From JBOFLG01 sp051657745 (GTDB taxonomy: Bacteria; Actinomycetota; Actinomycetes; Actinomycetales; Dermatophilaceae), in the NCBI GenBank assembly GCA_051657745.1, contig JBOFLG010000143.1, positions 1-26,320 on the forward strand: 26,320 nucleotides of DNA. The letters are read 5' to 3'. The notes beneath the pieces were generated by a model. That model saw only the letters and a program-made list of their open reading frames with translations, was not told the origin of the DNA and did no database searches. The first letter of the stretch is position 1. Every line of letters starts with the position of its first letter. Both the position numbers and the translations under genes were made by a program. This document shows, piece after piece, positions 22,834 to 26,320 of the stretch.

Positions 22834-25020
22834 TCAGTCTAGGTCGCGCGGTCCCCGTGCCGGCGCTGCTACGTAGACTCGCAGACTGCTGGCGGGCACC
22901 CAGACGCGGCCCGGCGGCCCGGACACCGGAGCGTCCTGGATCGGCCGCGGCACGGCACTGTCCCAGAGCAGCCGGTAGGTGGCGAGCCCAGCGGGCCGGG
23001 GGAGGCACACGTCAACCTCGCCCGGGCCGCCGTTCACCACCACGAGCGCCGTTTCCTCGCCGGGCACCCGGGCCGCGACCATCATCTGCATCAGATGGCG
23101 GCCAGTGTCGGACCAGCGGTCGCCCATCGGCTGGCCGTCGGCGGCGAACCACTGCACATCGAGGGTGCCGTGATGGTCCACGGGCAGCCCGAGCGCCCAG
23201 GTGCGCTGGTGTAGTGCGGGGAGGGAACGCCGCACTGCGGTGAGGTGGCGCACGGTGGCGAGCAGATCCTCCTGCCACGGGGCGAGGTCCCAGTCGAGCC
23301 AGGTCGTGTCGTTGTCGAGGCAGTAGGCGTTGTTGTTGCCGCGTTGGGTGCGGCCGATCTCGTCCCCGGCGGTTAGCATCGGCACGCCGGTGGAGAGGAA
23401 GAGGGTGCCGAGCAGGCCGCGGATCGAGCGCGTGCGCGCGGCGGTCACGTCGGCGTCATCCGTGGTGCCCTCAACGCCGTGGTTCCAGGAGCCGTCGGCG
23501 CTGGCGCCGTCGCGGTTCCCCTCACCGTTGGCTTCGTTGTGTTTGGCGTCGTACGAGACGAGGTCGGCGAGGGTGAACCCGTCGTGCGCGGTGACGAAGT
23601 TGACCGATGCCGTGGGGCCGCGGTCGAGGTGGCCGAACAGGTCGCGGGAGCCGGCCAGCCGGGTGGCCAGGTCCTGGGTGCCGTGGCCGGGATGCCCGTG
23701 CGCGCGAGCGCGACTGTCACCGACCCAGAACCGGCGAACGGAGTCGCGGTAGCGGTCGTTCCACTCCAGGAACGGCGGCGGGAACTGGCCAGTGCGCCAG
23801 CCGTGCAGGCCGACGTCCCACGGCTCGGCGATCAGGGTCACCCGGCTCAGCACCGGGTCGGTGCGCAGCGCGACGAGGAACGGATGGTCGGGGTCGAAGT
23901 CGTCGCCGCGCCCGCGGCCGAGCGCGACCGCGAGATCAAAGCGGAAGCCATCGACGTGGTACTCCTGTACCCAGTGCCGCAGCGAGTCGAGCACCATCCG
24001 GCACACCTCGGGATGGCGCAGGTCGAGAGTGTTGCCGCACCCGGTGACGTCGATGTCGCGGCCGCGCTCGTCGAGCCGGTAGTACGCCTGCTGGTCCAGC
24101 CCGCGCCAGGACAGTGTGGCACCGGTGCGGCCCTGCTCCGCAGTGTGGTTGTACACCACGTCGAGCACCACCTCGATGCCCTCGCGGTGCAGCAGCTTGA
24201 CCATGCCCTTGAGTTCGTCAACCACCCCCTGCGGGTCGGATGCCGCGGCGTATCTCGCGTGCGGGGCGAAGAAGCCCAGGGTGTTGTAGCCCCAGTGGTT
24301 GCGGAGACCACGCCGCACCAGGTGCGGTTCGGAGGCAAACGCGTGCACCGGGAGCAACTCCACCGCGGTGACGCCGAGCCGCTGCAGGTGGTCGACCGAC
24401 GCCGGGTGGGCCAGGCCGGCATAGGTACCGCGGAGGTGTTCGGGGACTCCCGGATGCCGCATGGTCTGGTTTCGTACGTGCGCCTCGTAGATCACGGTGT
24501 CGCTGCGGCTGTGCCCGGGCGGGTGGTCGTCCTCCCAGTCGAAGAACTCGTCGACGACGACGCACCGCGGCATCTGCCCGCGGCTGTCCAGAGCCGAGCG
24601 GGTGTCGCCGTCGCCACCCCAGTCGCCGTTGACCACGTGGCCGTACACCTCTGGCCCCCAGGCCACCTCACCCTCGATCGCTCCGGCGTAGGGGTCGAGC
24701 AGCAACTTCGCCGGGTTGTACCGCAGACCACGCTCCGGGTCCCACGGCCCGGCGGCCCGGATGCCGTACCGGCGCCCGGGCGTCATCCCCTCGACCTCGC
24801 CGAACCACCACCCGTGCGCGCGTTCCCGAAGCGGGACGCGGCGTTCGCTCACCCCGGCGGTGTCGCCGGCGTCGAAGAGGCAGACGTCGACCGCCTCGGC
24901 GTGGCTGGCGTAGATGGCGACCTCGGCGCCACCGGCGCTCGGTGTGACGCCCGGGCGCGGTGGGAGGTCACGACTGAGTGGCCCCGGCGGCGCCGGCGAC
25001 GGCTGCGACCACGGCACCAT
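22834..25020 (-). CDS. glgX: Glycogen debranching enzyme GlgX
   Basis: GH13 isoamylase-type enzyme that hydrolyses alpha-1,6 branches of phosphorylase-limited glucan. It has 728 aa: N-terminal CBM48 (about 20-130), barrel with VVLDVVYNHTAEQG (284-297), nucleophile Asp362 in DGFRFDLAVALGR, acid/base Glu399 in LIAEPWDVG and Asp480 in VTAHDGFTLADLVSYDAKHNEANGE, then ending in a short beta domain. Two starts are possible: ATG at 25020 or GTG at 25038 (734 aa). I prefer the ATG because TACGCT lies seven bases upstream, as for a leaderless transcript, and no Shine-Dalgarno site serves either start. It is divergent from ybjN with only 34 bp between starts and is followed by phyH. Together with glgP it forms the degradative arm of the glucan island. 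Confidence 0.95.
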   Translation of the reverse strand: MVPWSQPSPAPPGPLSRDLPPRPGVTPSAGGAEVAIYASHAEAVDVCLFDAGDTAGVSERRVPLRERAHGWWFGEVEGMTPGRRYGIRAAGPWDPERGLRYNPAKLLLDPYAGAIEGEVAWGPEVYGHVVNGDWGGDGDTRSALDSRGQMPRCVVVDEFFDWEDDHPPGHSRSDTVIYEAHVRNQTMRHPGVPEHLRGTYAGLAHPASVDHLQRLGVTAVELLPVHAFASEPHLVRRGLRNHWGYNTLGFFAPHARYAAASDPQGVVDELKGMVKLLHREGIEVVLDVVYNHTAEQGRTGATLSWRGLDQQAYYRLDERGRDIDVTGCGNTLDLRHPEVCRMVLDSLRHWVQEYHVDGFRFDLAVALGRGRGDDFDPDHPFLVALRTDPVLSRVTLIAEPWDVGLHGWRTGQFPPPFLEWNDRYRDSVRRFWVGDSRARAHGHPGHGTQDLATRLAGSRDLFGHLDRGPTASVNFVTAHDGFTLADLVSYDAKHNEANGEGNRDGASADGSWNHGVEGTTDDADVTAARTRSIRGLLGTLFLSTGVPMLTAGDEIGRTQRGNNNAYCLDNDTTWLDWDLAPWQEDLLATVRHLTAVRRSLPALHQRTWALGLPVDHHGTLDVQWFAADGQPMGDRWSDTGRHLMQMMVAARVPGEETALVVVNGGPGEVDVCLPRPAGLATYRLLWDSAVPRPIQDAPVSGPPGRVWVPASSLRVYVAAPARGPRDLD

Positions 25021-25027
25021 GAGGGCG

Positions 25028-25048
25028 AGCGTAGCCACTGGCTACGGT
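25028..25048. promoter_or_regulatory. Symmetric bidirectional promoter serving glgX (-) and ybjN (+)
   Basis: GTAGCC-ACT-GGCTAC (25031-25045) is a perfect 6-3-6 inverted repeat. Its arms supply the TA of two opposed -10 boxes: TACGCT on the minus strand (25033 to 25028), seven bases before the glgX ATG, and TACGGT on the plus strand (25043-25048), six bases before the ybjN ATG. Both spacings fit leaderless messages. No good -35 is seen on either side. Confidence 0.55.
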
Positions 25049-25054
25049 GGAGCC

Positions 25055-25528
25055 ATGACCGATCCCAGCGCGCTGCCGAACTTCCCACCCCCGCCTCACG
25101 AGCACCCGCTGCGCGGACGAGTTCTCGATGTCCTGGTCGACCTCGGGCTGGCTCCCAACATCGACTCCGACGGGGATGTCGCGTTCACCGCCAACGACCA
25201 GCAACTCTTCATCCGGTGTACCGAGGGCGACGTCCAGGTGATGCGGATGTTCGGACAGTGGCAGATCCAGGATGACCTGGCTGCTGACCGGGCGAAGCTG
25301 TTCGAGACCTGCAACGAGCTCAACTTGAACATGAACCACCTCAAGACCGGCCTGGCGGGTACGACCCTGGTGGTCACCGGCGAGCATGTGGTGACGCCCG
25401 GCGCCGACCTGAGCACGCTGGTGCAGGTTTCGGTGCAGGTGGTACTGTCCGGGGTCCACGTGTGGCACCAGCGGATGCTCGGCATCGACCCCACCACCGA
25501 GGGTGGGCCGGGTGCCGCGCCGTCGTGA
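25055..25528 (+). CDS. YbjN-domain protein
   Basis: Cytosolic protein of 157 aa with a YbjN domain, a fold related to type III secretion chaperones; its role in actinobacteria is not defined. The domain spans about residues 18-145: RVLDVLVDLGLAPNIDSDGDVAFTANDQQLFIRC, a strand-rich VQVMRMFGQWQI, then AKLFETCNELNLNMNHLKTGL and a C-terminal helix ending LVQVSVQVVLSGVHVWHQRML. The frame is open upstream to 24914, but that is shadow of glgX; the ATG at 25055 follows a TACGGT -10 box at leaderless spacing. It is divergent from glgX and lies seven bases before the enoyl-CoA hydratase remnant, with which it was probably once co-transcribed. Confidence 0.85.
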   Translation: MTDPSALPNFPPPPHEHPLRGRVLDVLVDLGLAPNIDSDGDVAFTANDQQLFIRCTEGDVQVMRMFGQWQIQDDLAADRAKLFETCNELNLNMNHLKTGLAGTTLVVTGEHVVTPGADLSTLVQVSVQVVLSGVHVWHQRMLGIDPTTEGGPGAAPS

Positions 25529-25535
25529 GTGCTAC

Positions 25536-25923
25536 GTGCGGCTGACGGTGGCGGGCGGCATCGGCACGGTGCGGCTCGACCGGTCGCCGGCGAACGCTCT
25601 CACCGCCGGGATGCAGCGCGGGCTGGTCGCCGCCTTCCGTGGGGCGGTCGAGCGCCGCGATGTTGCCGCCGTGGTGGGTGTCGAGCGGCGAAAAGGTGTT
25701 CGCCGCCGGCGCCGACATCGTTGAGATGGAGTCGCTGTCACACACCGACATGCCCGACTACTCCGTCCTGCTGCAGGACGTCACCCGGGCCCTCGCCCCT
25801 CTGCCGAGGCCGACCGTCGCGGCAATCACGGGCTACGCACTGTGCGGCGGGTGCGAGGTGGCGCTCGCGTGCGACTTCCGGGTAGCAGTCGCCGATGCGA
25901 CGTTGGGCCAGCCCGAGGTCCTC
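25536..25923 (+). pseudogene. Enoyl-CoA hydratase/isomerase remnant, frameshifted and truncated
   Basis: The first part reads VRLTVAGGIGTVRLDRSPANALTAG to DVAAVV, a crotonase N-terminus. At GGG (25676-25678) the frame shifts by one base, and homology continues in the next frame: EKVFAAGADIVEM, then AAITGYALCGGCEVALACDFRVAVADATLGQPEVL. One extra G would explain the shift. Both catalytic-region glutamates (GGCE and GQPE) are present, but a usual oxyanion-hole Gly is Cys (ALCGGCE instead of ALGGGCE). Similarity stops abruptly after GQPEVL (about 25923), so roughly the last half of a 250-270 residue protein is missing. The stop of the opposing permease lies 41 bp further on. A sequencing error could create the frameshift but not the truncation. 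Confidence 0.8.
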
Positions 25924-25963
25924 GACCGCGCCGCGCGTGCTCGACGGTGTCGGTCGATCGGCG

Positions 25964-26320
25964 CTAACCGGGTCGTGCTCCGAGCCGTTCCATCGCGATG
26001 ACTGTGACAACGGCGCCGACCGGCGGCAGCACCCACCAGGCTCCGAAGCCGCCACCGTCCTGGACGCTCGAGAAGTAGGCCGCTGACCGGCCCAGAGCCG
26101 CCGCGATCACGGCCGATCCCGCGAGCAGCACGAAGGCCGGCCTCGTCAGCCGCGCAGCCTTTGCTCGGGAGATGCCCGCCGGACGAAGCGACGTGAGAAG
26201 GTCGTGGCGTCTGCCGTTGATGATGGTGGCGCCGCCGACCGCGAGCAGGCTGCTCCCGAGGGCACCCAGAACGGCGGCGAACCGACCGGCGCGCTGCTGC
26301 GGGGCGCCGGTCGGTTCGCC
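25964..26320 (-). CDS. C-terminal part of an FtsX-like ABC transporter permease (partial, enters from the right edge)
   Basis: The minus-strand frame is open from the window edge to a TAG at 25964-25966, giving the last 118 residues of a membrane protein whose start lies beyond 26320. Three hydrophobic segments are visible: AVLGALGSSLLAVGGATII (16-34), PAFVLLAGSAVIAAALG (61-77) and WWVLPPVGAVVTVIAME (95-111). The cytosolic loop RRHDLLTSLRPAGISRAKAARLTRP (37-61) resembles the FtsX/MacB-type permease loop that precedes the penultimate membrane segment. This suggests the permease of an ABC export or mechanotransmission complex; its ATPase and substrate are not in view. Its 3' end abuts the truncated hydratase remnant, so the junction may be a rearrangement scar. 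Confidence 0.65.
   Translation of the reverse strand, partial: GEPTGAPQQRAGRFAAVLGALGSSLLAVGGATIINGRRHDLLTSLRPAGISRAKAARLTRPAFVLLAGSAVIAAALGRSAAYFSSVQDGGGFGAWWVLPPVGAVVTVIAMERLGARPG

Noticed and set aside
1..26320. CRISPR arrays, tRNA or rRNA genes, insertion sequences, attachment sites
   Set aside because: No regularly spaced repeats with spacers, no tRNA-like cloverleaf, no transposase or integrase motifs and no terminal repeats flanking a cargo were found by reading.

Overview
High-GC, gene-dense DNA with many GTG starts and several starts that look leaderless (a TANNNT -10 box 6-8 nt before the start codon). These traits, the GlgE glucan pathway and a Cvn-type (conservon) signalling operon point to an actinobacterium (Actinomycetia). 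Genus cannot be read from the sequence; a Micrococcales or Propionibacteriales member is a guess. No tRNA, rRNA, CRISPR array, transposase or phage gene was seen.

Layout. 1-453: 3' end of an unrecognised gene on +. 475-2139: phosphoglucomutase (pgm) on -. 2140-2978: about 840 bp without a recognisable gene, holding a direct repeat, a sigma70-like promoter and a long leader. 2979-7414: four-gene signalling operon cvnABCD (NIT/HAMP sensor kinase, roadblock protein, DUF742 protein, small GTPase) with overlapping or touching reading frames. 7541-8626: orphan TctC-type solute-binding lipoprotein. 8835-16281: minus-strand operon glgE-treS-pep2-glgB, every junction overlapping. 16528-18945: divergent secreted M6 (immune inhibitor A-like) metalloprotease. 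19133-21718: glgP. 21861-22751: PhyH-type Fe(II)/2-oxoglutarate dioxygenase on -, downstream of glgX (22834-25020, -). 25055-25528: YbjN-domain protein, divergent from glgX. 25536-25923: frameshifted and truncated enoyl-CoA hydratase remnant. 25964-26320: 3' end of an FtsX-like ABC permease on -, running off the right edge.

How it fits together. The window is largely an alpha-glucan island. TreS converts trehalose to maltose, Pep2 phosphorylates it to maltose-1-phosphate, GlgE polymerises that into alpha-1,4-glucan and GlgB branches it. GlgP and GlgX degrade the polymer to glucose-1-phosphate and short maltodextrins, and Pgm links glucose-1-phosphate to glucose-6-phosphate. The ADP-glucose genes (glgC, glgA/glgM) are not here. 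The Cvn operon and the TctC-like receptor form a separate module between pgm and glgB; whether the receptor feeds the sensor kinase is an inference.

The most interesting non-coding signals are a symmetric bidirectional promoter between glgX and ybjN, a 17-bp inverted repeat with a competing hairpin between glgP and phyH, and two perfect inverted repeats in the glgE/protease divergent region.
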